Origin: Natronomonas moolapensis 8.8.11
GTDB lineage: Archaea; Halobacteriota; Halobacteria; Halobacteriales; Haloarculaceae
Reading direction: 5' to 3'
Assembly (NCBI RefSeq): GCF_000591055.1
Contig: NC_020388.1
Span: forward strand, 1,488,001 to 1,552,000
Length of the DNA: 64,000 bases
Both the position numbers and the translations under genes were made by a program. Shown here piece after piece: positions 26,491-34,177 of the stretch (position 1 is the first letter of the stretch; each line of letters starts with the position of its first letter). Below the pieces are notes generated by a model. It did no database searches and was not told where the DNA came from. It was given only the letters and a program-made list of their open reading frames with translations.

Positions 26491-26704
26491 ATGTCCACAA
26501 CGGATCTCTCAACACTCGGTGACTGTCCCCGCTGCAGTGCGAGCGTGACGAGTATTGATGTCCTCATCGAGTACAAAATTGATGGGCAGCCAGCTGTTTA
26601 CAGGCTGTCGAGGCGAATGCCGCGGGGCTTGACCTCGTGGATGAAGCCGACAATCCGTGACATAAGCCATTAAGTAGCAACACAACGATAATCGAGGTAC
26701 AGCG

Positions 26705-28009
26705 ATGTGGTACGACTACCGCTTCCGCGCCTACCCTGACCGAACAGGTGTGACTGCGGAGGCGGAACGCCACATCGACATCCACCGCCAAGCCTACAAT
26801 CACACCCGCTACGAATATAATGTCCTCGACATAGACGAGGACAACATCGGTTCGGCGTACCAACACCAGAAACGCCTCACCGAATGGAAGGACGAGTGGC
26901 CTGTGTTCTCCGAAGTCCACTCGAAGGCGTTGCAGAAGACCGTCGAACGCTTCTACGACAATCTCTCGAACCTCTCCAAGAAAAAGCAGAACGGGCACAA
27001 GGTTGGGTGGCTCAAGTGGAAGTCCTCAAAAGAGTACCAGAGTATGACGTACTCGCAGTCTGGCTTCGAACTCAAAAACACGAGTGGTCGGACTGCCACG
27101 ATCTGGCTCTCCAAAATCGGTGGCATCCCCATTCGCTACCACCGCGAAATCCCCGATAACGCCACTATCAAAGAAGTCACGTTGAAAAAGGAGACGACTG
27201 GTGAGTGGTACGTCACGTTCGGCCTCGAAGTCGAGGACGCCACGCTCCCCGAGAAACCCGACATAGACGGCTTGGATGTTGAGGACTGCGTTGGCATCGA
27301 CCTCGGCATCAACAACTACATCTACACGTCGGACGGCGACAGCGTGGACTGGCTCGACGTTTCTGACGAGTACGAGCGCCTACGTCGGGAACAACGTAAT
27401 CTCTCACAGAAAGAACACGGGAGTAACAACTGGGAGAAACAGCGCCGTGAGGTCGCCAAGGTCAAGCGCAGAATTAAGCGGAAGGTTGAAGACTTCCAGC
27501 ACAAGCTCACGACGTGGCTCGTCAAGACGTATGACGCTGTGCTCGTGGAAGACTTGAACATCGCGGGGATGCTCCAAAGCGACGGAAATTCACGGAACAA
27601 GCAGGACGCCGCGTGGCGCGGATTCATCGAGATGCTGGAGTACAAGGGCGACCTGCACGGTACGCACGTCGTCCAAGTGAACCCTGCGGGGACGACCAAG
27701 GAGTGTGCGGAGTGTGGTGTTGAGACGGAGAAGCCGTTGTGGGTTCGGGAACACAGTTGTCCGAGTTGTGGGTTCGAGGTGGACAGGGACGCGAATGCGT
27801 CGTACAACATTCTTTCTCGTGGGCTTCAGGAGTTAGGTTTGGGACAGGCCGAAGTCACGCCCGTGGAGACTGCGACCGCTGTGGAAACCGATGGAGGTCG
27901 GTCTTCGTCGGTTCCTGCAAGTCGTGTCGTTGAAACGGGAAGCCTCGGGGTCGTACGGAAGACGAAGTCTTCCGCGATGACGAGACGCTCCGCGTCTCGA
28001 ACCACTTGA
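26705..28009 (+). CDS. tnpB: TnpB RNA-guided nuclease
   Basis: 434 residues. The N-terminal OrfB-type domain is followed by a split RuvC core: Asp in VGIDLGINNYIY, Glu in VLVEDLNIAGML, a zinc finger CAECG ... CPSCG and Asp in DRDANASYNIL. All catalytic positions are kept. TnpB proteins use an omega RNA from the element's right end to cut DNA next to a short target-adjacent motif, which favours element retention. Here the motif is probably TTTAC or TTAC, the sequence directly left of the insertion. The C-terminal 80 residues are loosely conserved and overlap the presumed omega RNA region. Confidence 0.93.
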   Translation: MWYDYRFRAYPDRTGVTAEAERHIDIHRQAYNHTRYEYNVLDIDEDNIGSAYQHQKRLTEWKDEWPVFSEVHSKALQKTVERFYDNLSNLSKKKQNGHKVGWLKWKSSKEYQSMTYSQSGFELKNTSGRTATIWLSKIGGIPIRYHREIPDNATIKEVTLKKETTGEWYVTFGLEVEDATLPEKPDIDGLDVEDCVGIDLGINNYIYTSDGDSVDWLDVSDEYERLRREQRNLSQKEHGSNNWEKQRREVAKVKRRIKRKVEDFQHKLTTWLVKTYDAVLVEDLNIAGMLQSDGNSRNKQDAAWRGFIEMLEYKGDLHGTHVVQVNPAGTTKECAECGVETEKPLWVREHSCPSCGFEVDRDANASYNILSRGLQELGLGQAEVTPVETATAVETDGGRSSSVPASRVVETGSLGVVRKTKSSAMTRRSASRTT

Positions 28010-28025
28010 CCCTGAGGCGGTTCAC
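27956..28025 (+). ncRNA. Candidate omega RNA 3' scaffold of the TnpB element
   Basis: Two perfect hairpins lie at the right end of the element: CGGAAGAC-GAA-GTCTTCCG (27956-27974) and CGAGACGC-TCC-GCGTCTCG (27981-27999). They overlap the end of tnpB, where omega RNAs of this class are found. The guide would begin at 28026, just beyond the element. The 5' end of the RNA cannot be set from sequence. Confidence 0.6.
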
Positions 28026-28063
28026 GCTGAATGTCCGGGTTGTCAAGCAGTTATAAAGCCAGC

Positions 28064-28216
28064 ATGAGTACGATCAGCCGACTGAAACAGATGCTTGCTC
28101 TCGGGACGTAGGCCCCTAGTGTAAGCGAGTGTCGGCGCTACGGGACATCCATAGACAGTGGGGCGGATACCTGTCCCGAATGCGGCTCAGATGAGATTGC
28201 ACGGTATGAGTTCTAA
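28064..28216 (+). pseudogene. Second zinc-ribbon mini-protein with internal stop
   Basis: The frame opens MSTISRLKQMLALGT, meets TAG at codon 16 (28109-28111), then continues APSVSECRRYG ... CPECGSDEIARYEF to TAA. The last part is a typical haloarchaeal CxxCG zinc-ribbon tail. The first Cys pair is also incomplete (only one Cys in ECRRYG). It was coupled to the split zinc-ribbon gene by ATGA, so the whole small operon is inactive. Confidence 0.75.
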
Positions 28217-28367
28217 CCGCCTAGCGGGTCAGAATCGTTGGTAAGCCAATCCTCAACTCTCCTCTGGCTACCACGTTACTATTGGATATCGCGCAGCCTT
28301 TTGACAGCCTGATTTCGGTGTTCCCCTCTGAATAGCCCCGCTGCTGTACTCAATGGGCACACCGGCC

Positions 28368-28388
28368 TTGGTGGTAATTTAACACCAA
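28368..28388. promoter_or_regulatory. Inverted repeat over the promoter of the CARF-PIN operon
   Basis: TTGGTG (28368-28373) and CACCAA (28383-28388) form a perfect inverted repeat around GTAATTTAA, which contains a TATA-like core. It lies 32 bp before the CARF gene start. A repressor bound here would block the promoter. The rest of the gap from 28217 has no gene. Confidence 0.5.
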
Positions 28389-28419
28389 TCGTTAATTACA
28401 CTCCCGAGACATCCCCCAT

Positions 28420-28899
28420 ATGGATCGGTACTGGGTGACAACGGGGAGCACGAACGCCGAGGCAGTAGTAAATCCACTCGCCGCTGCGTGTACTGAATGG
28501 GAGTACGTTCCTAACCACATTTATTTGCTCAGCAATCCGGGTGTCGAATCTCACCTTGATCGGGTTATTGACCTCGTCGAAACCATCGTTGAAGCGTACG
28601 GTGGCGACACCCCCACTGTCGAGTGTACGTCGCTTGAGTCCGAAACAAATTTCCAAGCGATCGTCGATCACTTCCGAGACGCTATCGAGGCTGCCAAAGC
28701 AGCTGACGGGGAGGTCGTCGTTGACGTGACGCCGGGGCGGAAATTCATGTCAGCCATCGCGTTCCAAGCCGGAATTCGATTTGAAGCGACCAAAGTCTGT
28801 TATCTCCATGTCCACTCCGGGAAACTCTTCGGGCGCGTGTACGCGGATCTTCCGCGGAGTGCCACGACGCTGTACGACTTCAGAGAGGTGTTTGCATGA
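28420..28899 (+). CDS. CARF-domain protein (stand-alone sensor)
   Basis: 159 residues, the size of a single CARF domain. The Rossmann-like pattern starts with YWVTTGSTNAEAVVNPL (first strand and Ser/Thr loop) and includes the hallmark VVVDVTPGRKFMSAIAFQAG near residues 99-118, with Lys108 in the ligand loop. CARF domains bind cyclic oligoadenylates made by type III CRISPR complexes and switch on attached effectors. Here the effector seems to be the next gene, which overlaps by ATGA. No CRISPR repeat or Cas10 lies in the window, so the signal may come from elsewhere or be different. Confidence 0.8.
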   Translation: MDRYWVTTGSTNAEAVVNPLAAACTEWEYVPNHIYLLSNPGVESHLDRVIDLVETIVEAYGGDTPTVECTSLESETNFQAIVDHFRDAIEAAKAADGEVVVDVTPGRKFMSAIAFQAGIRFEATKVCYLHVHSGKLFGRVYADLPRSATTLYDFREVFA

Positions 28900-29939
28900 T
28901 CCTCTCTCGAGACCATCTGACGGTGCTTCTGAATGGACTGTACGAGACAGGGACCAGACGAATTACTGTTTCACATCCATGCGACGAAGTCGGGGAACTG
29001 CTGCAGTTCGATCTTGGCGACCCTTTCGAGAGCCCAGTCCGATTTACGCAGTCGCTGTATGAGTACAACGACGCCCGAGAGACCGTACAGCGACGATACG
29101 TCCAGGATGCATACGATGATCTCCCGGACGATAGCACCTACGTCCGCTGTTTGGTCGCCGGCGGCGTTTTAGATCTTCATAACAGAGACGCGATCGAAGC
29201 GTGCGTTGACCGACACGGATATCGTGACCTTGAGGCGGGCCACGCCCCGCTCGTGATCGGTATCGATGCGAATATTATGCCCTGGCGGATCGCAAACGTA
29301 CTCGATATTGATCATCAACAGGGGACACCGGATGATCGGGGGCGGTCGCCGACGAACGGATATGCGCTCGCGACGGGCGTCAAAGAGGAACTTGACTGGC
29401 ATTACAAACAGCATCAGACCTCATCGCTGGTGACAGCATTCGGTGAAGAGTTCGAACGACTCGATAACCAACCGGCAGGAGCCAACCGGGAAGGCTTCCT
29501 TGGCCTCTACGAGTATCGTCGTCTCATGGCCGAACGCAATATCGATGTGCTTGAGAGCGATACTGGCGATGAAGCGATCGTCGACGCGTACCACACATTC
29601 GACGCCGAGAGTCGTAAGGAGGTGCTTCTACTGAGCAACGATTTCGGATTCATCGACGTAGCCGAGGAGGCGGGTCTCCGCGCACAGCATGTCGACTTCC
29701 CACAATTTCTCCCGGATAGATCGACCGCGACGTGGGATGACTTCGGTAGCTTGCTGTATCATCTTGCGATCCGATTTGGGGTTATTCGGTTACCGGGCGT
29801 GACGATCTACGGTCTCTGGAATGAGAAGGATGGACGCCACTGGCAGAACGAGGAGTTAGTCATCGAAGCCCGGAGTCCGAAGGTAGAGCCGTTGCTCGAA
29901 CGGGATCGAACCATCGCTAAAGCCTTCGACACTGAGTGA
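28896..29939 (+). CDS. PIN-like nuclease, partner of the CARF protein
   Basis: 347 residues, overlapping the CARF gene by 4 bp. Residues 1-115 are an unassigned N-terminal domain. The PIN core follows: LVIGIDANIMPWRI (Asp124), Glu in GVKEELDW (164-165), Asp in TGDEAIVDAYHTF (225 or 230) and LLLSNDFGFIDVAEEAGL (Asp249). These match the four acidic sites of PIN RNases. The C-terminal 70 residues form another region with no known motif. The coupling suggests that the CARF protein senses a nucleotide and activates or releases this nuclease. The PIN call is good; the mechanism is inferred. Confidence 0.78.
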   Translation: MILSRDHLTVLLNGLYETGTRRITVSHPCDEVGELLQFDLGDPFESPVRFTQSLYEYNDARETVQRRYVQDAYDDLPDDSTYVRCLVAGGVLDLHNRDAIEACVDRHGYRDLEAGHAPLVIGIDANIMPWRIANVLDIDHQQGTPDDRGRSPTNGYALATGVKEELDWHYKQHQTSSLVTAFGEEFERLDNQPAGANREGFLGLYEYRRLMAERNIDVLESDTGDEAIVDAYHTFDAESRKEVLLLSNDFGFIDVAEEAGLRAQHVDFPQFLPDRSTATWDDFGSLLYHLAIRFGVIRLPGVTIYGLWNEKDGRHWQNEELVIEARSPKVEPLLERDRTIAKAFDTE

Positions 29940-29946
29940 CCGGTTA

Positions 29947-31518
29947 TCAGCAGAGCAGTAGATACAGCCAGTAGGGCAGCTGAATGATCCCATCTCCTGT
30001 CTGCTGGATCGCCGTGTTGTCGCCGACAGTATCACCGGTGACGAGGAAGCCAACCGGGGTCTCGTACGTCTCGAGGAACGCGTTCAAAGCCGCCCGCTTG
30101 TCGTCGACGGGGGGCTGGTAGGCGAGGGCAATCGGAATCGGCGTGCCGTCGACTTCGAAGACGAAATCCACCGTCCCGTGGCGACTCTCCCAGTACTCGA
30201 CTGTGGGTTCGACGTCATTCCCGTTGGCGGCGTTAACCCCGTAGGCGAATCGCATCGTATGATCGAACGCTGCGATCCGCGCGAGGTTCGCCTCTACGTC
30301 CCGATCACGCAGAGCCGAGGTCGGCCCGCCATCGGTAAACGCCGTGACGAGCCCTGTATCGCGAAGGTAGAGCCGAACCGAGCGTGGGCGGGCGTTGTCG
30401 TACTCCGTCGTCGCCGTCAGGAGATACAGTTCGGCAAGCGCCGACAGGTAGCTATCACGGATCGTTCGTCGGTCGACGTCGAACAACTCGACGAGTCGCT
30501 GATACCGGACCGACTCCGTCGCTTGATTGCGCGCCGCCAGCGCACACACCCGCTCGAGATCCGCGATCGTCTTCACCGACTCGAAAGCCGGTACCTCCCG
30601 ATACAAGGCGTGTCGGACGTCCCCGAGCAGGCGGTCGTACGCGGCGTCGTCGAGATCGCTCGCGTCCTCGATCGCTCCGTCCTGCGCATAGCTCAGAATA
30701 CCGCCCATCGCGAGGTAGTGGACGACCTGCGACTGGATGCGTCGGGTGACGTCCGAGACGCGGTCGTGTTGCTCCCGGATCGTCTCGACGAGCGCTGCCG
30801 GGTCGCCACCGTCGAGTGCCGCCGGCAGGCTCGAATCCCCATATCGGAGCGGCGTTGGGCTCACACGGCGGTCTGTGTCCTCTAACGAGGGGTACAGCGT
30901 GAAGAGGTAATCGCGGAACTTCTCCGGCAGGATCGGCTGGACGTCGTACTCGTCAGCAGCAACTCCGACGCGGTCGAGTTCTCGCTCGATTTGGCCGCCG
31001 GCGCTAGCTGTAACGACGACGTGGCGTCCGGGAACGGACTTGAGCGTCTCCGCCACCGCCGTTCCCCATCCCTCGATAGAGCGCTTGGTGGGGTGGTCGA
31101 CCCGATGGACGTCGTCCAAGAGTAGAAAATGCGGGGTGGGATCGTCCAACCGACCCAGAACGCGGCTTTCGTAGTAGCGGATCGCCTGGTGGAGTTGATC
31201 GTCGGACTGCAACTGATACAGCGGGTCGGCGTCGAATGGGATATAGCAGAACCGTTCGGGCGCGTCGCCGTCGGTCAGCCGATCGTAGATGAACTGCCGC
31301 AGTAGCGTCGTCTTCCCGACGCCGAACCGACCGGTCAAGCCGAGAACAGACTGGTCTTCGAACTGGCTGCCCGCCGAGTCGGGGCGGGCCAGATGATAGT
31401 AATCGCTCCGCCGTCTCGCCGGCAGCGTCGGCGCGAGGGCGGTCGCACCGTCGTCCCACCACGGATTGTGCTCTCGGAGCGCTCGAACGAGCGTATCGTC
31501 GCCGACGTCGAAGCTCAT
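29947..31518 (-). CDS. AAA ATPase with DUF4143-like C-terminus
   Basis: 523 residues. Walker A is LTGRFGVGKTTLL near residue 62 and Walker B is HFLLLDDVHR near 130, with a sensor VVVTASAG. The middle and C-terminal parts follow the AAA_14-DUF4143 pattern: a winged helix (VELFDVDRRTIRDSYLSAL), LYLRDTGLVTAF and a nuclease-like VDFVFEVDGTPIPIALAY segment. Such ATPases are common in archaea and their role is poorly known. It converges on the CARF-PIN operon with an 8-bp gap, so a shared function is possible but not shown. Confidence 0.85.
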   Translation of the reverse strand: MSFDVGDDTLVRALREHNPWWDDGATALAPTLPARRRSDYYHLARPDSAGSQFEDQSVLGLTGRFGVGKTTLLRQFIYDRLTDGDAPERFCYIPFDADPLYQLQSDDQLHQAIRYYESRVLGRLDDPTPHFLLLDDVHRVDHPTKRSIEGWGTAVAETLKSVPGRHVVVTASAGGQIERELDRVGVAADEYDVQPILPEKFRDYLFTLYPSLEDTDRRVSPTPLRYGDSSLPAALDGGDPAALVETIREQHDRVSDVTRRIQSQVVHYLAMGGILSYAQDGAIEDASDLDDAAYDRLLGDVRHALYREVPAFESVKTIADLERVCALAARNQATESVRYQRLVELFDVDRRTIRDSYLSALAELYLLTATTEYDNARPRSVRLYLRDTGLVTAFTDGGPTSALRDRDVEANLARIAAFDHTMRFAYGVNAANGNDVEPTVEYWESRHGTVDFVFEVDGTPIPIALAYQPPVDDKRAALNAFLETYETPVGFLVTGDTVGDNTAIQQTGDGIIQLPYWLYLLLC

Positions 31519-31787
31519 CTCGCCCCGATGGCTGCTGGGAGCTGCCTGTCCCGCGCAATAGACCGATCGGTCGGTCTCTCACACGGGCGTGCAGTGCACT
31601 CTATCAACATTACGTTGTCGCTTACAGACGCTCTAGTAGCATAACACTTCCCCTCGACGGAAGATTTAAATCAATAAGGCGCAAAGTAGTGCGTGGGGTG
31701 GGTGGGAAAACGGCATCGCGATGTCGTTTTTGACACCACAACGCGCATGACCGCCCGGTTGGCGTCCGGGATACGACGCCGCTCGTG

Positions 31788-33872
31788 ATGAATACCGATA
31801 CAACAGCTCCAGACGGCGCGTGGGAGGAACTGACAGCGACGATCGTCAGTCGGCGTGTGATTGACTGCGACGGAACGCTTGTCCAGCGACTGCTGGTCGA
31901 GAGCACGGACGGAACGGAGGTGCCTGTCCTGGCTGGTTCTGCGAGTGACAAACTCGCTGGGCTTGTTGCAGGCGAGCAGTACGTGTTCGCGGATGTCGTC
32001 CACTGTGAGACGAAGACGGAGTCAACTCAGGAAGTATGCCCGGACTGTGGCGGGGCGCTTCGCCGCGGTACCGCGCTCGATAGCTTTGAGTCCAGCCTCT
32101 GGACAGCTGTCGACCGGCTGGACCTCGACGGCATGGTGGCGGTCGTTACGGACCAGAGTCGTGTCTCCGAGGTGCAGCCGGACACTGAAGCCGAGACTGA
32201 CGATTGGATCCCGATGGAGTCGTCGAGTCCTCTGTCTGTTTCAGGCCCCGAATTCGTCTGTGTGGACTGCGGGCAGTCGGTCGAATCACAGCAACGCTAC
32301 GCGACGAACGAGTCCCACACGGGCGAGGTACTGATGGACTCCATACAAACGTCAGTTGCCTCGCCTGCATCATCCAGTGACTCACTCGGAATGGCGACGG
32401 GTGGGGCCGCCGACGTGACGAACTTCCGGGAGAACATCCGAAGCGGATACACGCCACAACCGGACGCGCTGGCGACCGAGGGGCTCTTCTACGATTACCA
32501 CTTCCAGACCGGCGGGACTGCCCCGAAGACGGATGCCCTGTTCGCTCCGCAGTACGCGTCGGCTATCAGCGAGCATCCACTCACCGACGAGGTGGAGCCA
32601 TACGTCGCCGTGGGTCTCGATTCGAACATCTCCGCCGCGGACTTCGAGCGTCCGGCCCTCGATCTCGTGGCGGTGCTCGATATCTCCGGATCGATGGACA
32701 GCCAGTTCGATCAGTACTACTACGACGAACACGGTCGCCGTCGCGAGACCGACGCCGGCGAGGAGACGAAACTCGAAGCCGCCATCGACTCTCTCTGTGC
32801 GTTGACCGAGCAACTCGAGGCCGACGATCAACTCGGGGTCGTGCTCTACAACAATCGCTCCCACGTCGCGAAGCCGCTTCGTGACGTCGAGACGACGGAT
32901 CTGCCGGCGATCCGACGGCACATCCGCGAGATCACGGCTGGTGGGGGCACGAATCTCGCCGATGGCTTCGAAGCCGCCTGGGAGCTGCTGGCCGACACGC
33001 CCGCTGAGGGCCGCGAGCAACGAGTCGTCTTCATGACGGATATGATGCCCAACGCGGGAGCCACCGACGAGGGCGAACTCACGTCGCTGTTCGCGGACGC
33101 TGCCAGTGCCGGCGTTCATACGACGTTTGTCGGGATGGGTCTCGACGAGAACGCCGACCTCGCCGCCGCGCTTTCGGGGATTCGGGGGGCGAATCACTAC
33201 TTCGTGACGTCGGGCGAGGAGTTCCGACAGCGACTCGGCGCGGAGTTTGCCTACATGGTGACGCCGCTGGTGTACGACCTCGCGCTCGAACTCGACAGCG
33301 AGGGCTGTGCGATCGAAGCCGTTTCCGGGTCGCCCTCAGCCGACAGTGCGACGGGGCGGCTCATGCACGTCGGGACGCTGTTCCCGTCGCCGAAGCAGGA
33401 CGGCGAGACCCGCGGTGGGATCGTCCTCGTCCGGTTGGATCGAGCCGCACTGAGCGCCGATCTCGAGTTGGTCGCGTCGTGGACCGAACGGGATGGCGAG
33501 GCCTACAGCCAGCGGCTTCGGATCGAGCTGCCAGACGCCCCCGAGTCGTACGCCCACGATGGCGTCCGGAAGGCGATCGCGCTCTCCCGGTATGCCCGTG
33601 AACTCCGTGAGTGGGCGGAGACCGTCCATACAGCGTCGGATCGTTCGGCTGCCGTCGACGACTGGCTGCTCGAGGACGGTCGAAGCGAGCACGAGCGCGA
33701 CTCCGTGCCGCTGGCCGTTCCGGATGATGTCGCGGCCCGATTCCAGCAGCTTCGGGCGTATCTCGCCGACGAGATGGTGGCGGTTGGCGATGAAACGCTC
33801 CAGCAGGAACTCGACCTGCTGACGAGGCTCTGTAGCGACACGGCGGTCGAGTTGTCTAAACGATCGGAGTAA
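31788..33872 (+). CDS. vWA-domain protein with two zinc-ribbon pairs
   Basis: 694 residues from ATG 31788 (a GTG directly precedes it). The N-terminal part has two zinc-binding pairs (CPDCGG near 83 and CVDCGQ near 157). The vWA domain covers about residues 285-470, with an intact MIDAS: DISGSMDSQ, then GGGTNLADG and the VFMTDMMP region. The C-terminal 200 residues are beta-rich and then helical, as in inter-alpha-trypsin-like vWA proteins. No signal peptide is seen, so it is cytoplasmic. vWA proteins often pair with MoxR-type ATPases and with PP2C/kinase modules; both kinds occur elsewhere in this window. A TATA-like TTTAAAT lies near 31664. Confidence 0.85.
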   Translation: MNTDTTAPDGAWEELTATIVSRRVIDCDGTLVQRLLVESTDGTEVPVLAGSASDKLAGLVAGEQYVFADVVHCETKTESTQEVCPDCGGALRRGTALDSFESSLWTAVDRLDLDGMVAVVTDQSRVSEVQPDTEAETDDWIPMESSSPLSVSGPEFVCVDCGQSVESQQRYATNESHTGEVLMDSIQTSVASPASSSDSLGMATGGAADVTNFRENIRSGYTPQPDALATEGLFYDYHFQTGGTAPKTDALFAPQYASAISEHPLTDEVEPYVAVGLDSNISAADFERPALDLVAVLDISGSMDSQFDQYYYDEHGRRRETDAGEETKLEAAIDSLCALTEQLEADDQLGVVLYNNRSHVAKPLRDVETTDLPAIRRHIREITAGGGTNLADGFEAAWELLADTPAEGREQRVVFMTDMMPNAGATDEGELTSLFADAASAGVHTTFVGMGLDENADLAAALSGIRGANHYFVTSGEEFRQRLGAEFAYMVTPLVYDLALELDSEGCAIEAVSGSPSADSATGRLMHVGTLFPSPKQDGETRGGIVLVRLDRAALSADLELVASWTERDGEAYSQRLRIELPDAPESYAHDGVRKAIALSRYARELREWAETVHTASDRSAAVDDWLLEDGRSEHERDSVPLAVPDDVAARFQQLRAYLADEMVAVGDETLQQELDLLTRLCSDTAVELSKRSE

Positions 33873-34177
33873 CGCTCGTGATCACCTATCGCGACGGGCC
33901 CGCTGCTGCTCCGCACCTGCGCGTTAGCCGAAAGCCTGTCTCCCCGAGGTCGACTCGAGCATCACTCGGTGAGACGGGAAAGCCGGCTGACGCCATCAGG
34001 CTGCACCCCCGTCACAAGGGGTCCGCCATCCCAGGCCTCGCCGACAGCATGGGGATGCACCTACTGCCTGGGACAGGCGACGGAACACGAGACGACTCCA
34101 ATTGGGTGTCGTAATGTGGGCAAAGGCGCTGATTTCACCGATACGTATATGATGATTCACATGAACCGAGGTACCAC
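33873..34177. other. Gap before the helicase gene
   Basis: A 305-bp gap with no convincing gene. A 70-codon frame (33969-34181) with CTYC and other Cys exists but lacks haloarchaeal acidity. No tRNA or repeat is seen. Confidence 0.3.

Larger units (their letters stand above)
26602..28025 (+). mobile_element. IS605/IS1341-type element carrying only tnpB
   Basis: Boundaries are set by the host gene, which is rejoined in frame when 26602-28025 is removed. The element lies directly after TTTAC (26597-26601) and ends in GGCGGTTCAC, with no target duplication, as expected for IS200/IS605 elements. No tnpA is present. Hairpins occur near the right end. It is 1424 bp and carries a complete TnpB. Confidence 0.87.
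26491..28067 (+). pseudogene. Zinc-ribbon mini-protein gene split by the TnpB element
   Basis: Codons 1-37 (26491-26601) encode a start with CPRC and end at Tyr37. Codons 38-50 continue at 28026 with AECPGCQAVIKPA and a stop at 28065. Removing bases 26602-28025 joins them exactly in frame to give a 50-residue CxxC...CxxC zinc ribbon. The left piece now runs into the element and stops at 26671-26673. The ancestral stop overlaps (ATGA) the next small zinc-finger frame at 28064. Confidence 0.88.

Noticed and set aside
30178-30885. 235-codon plus-strand frame inside the DUF4143-type ATPase gene
   Set aside because: It is antisense to a conserved ATPase and Arg-rich, typical of shadow frames.
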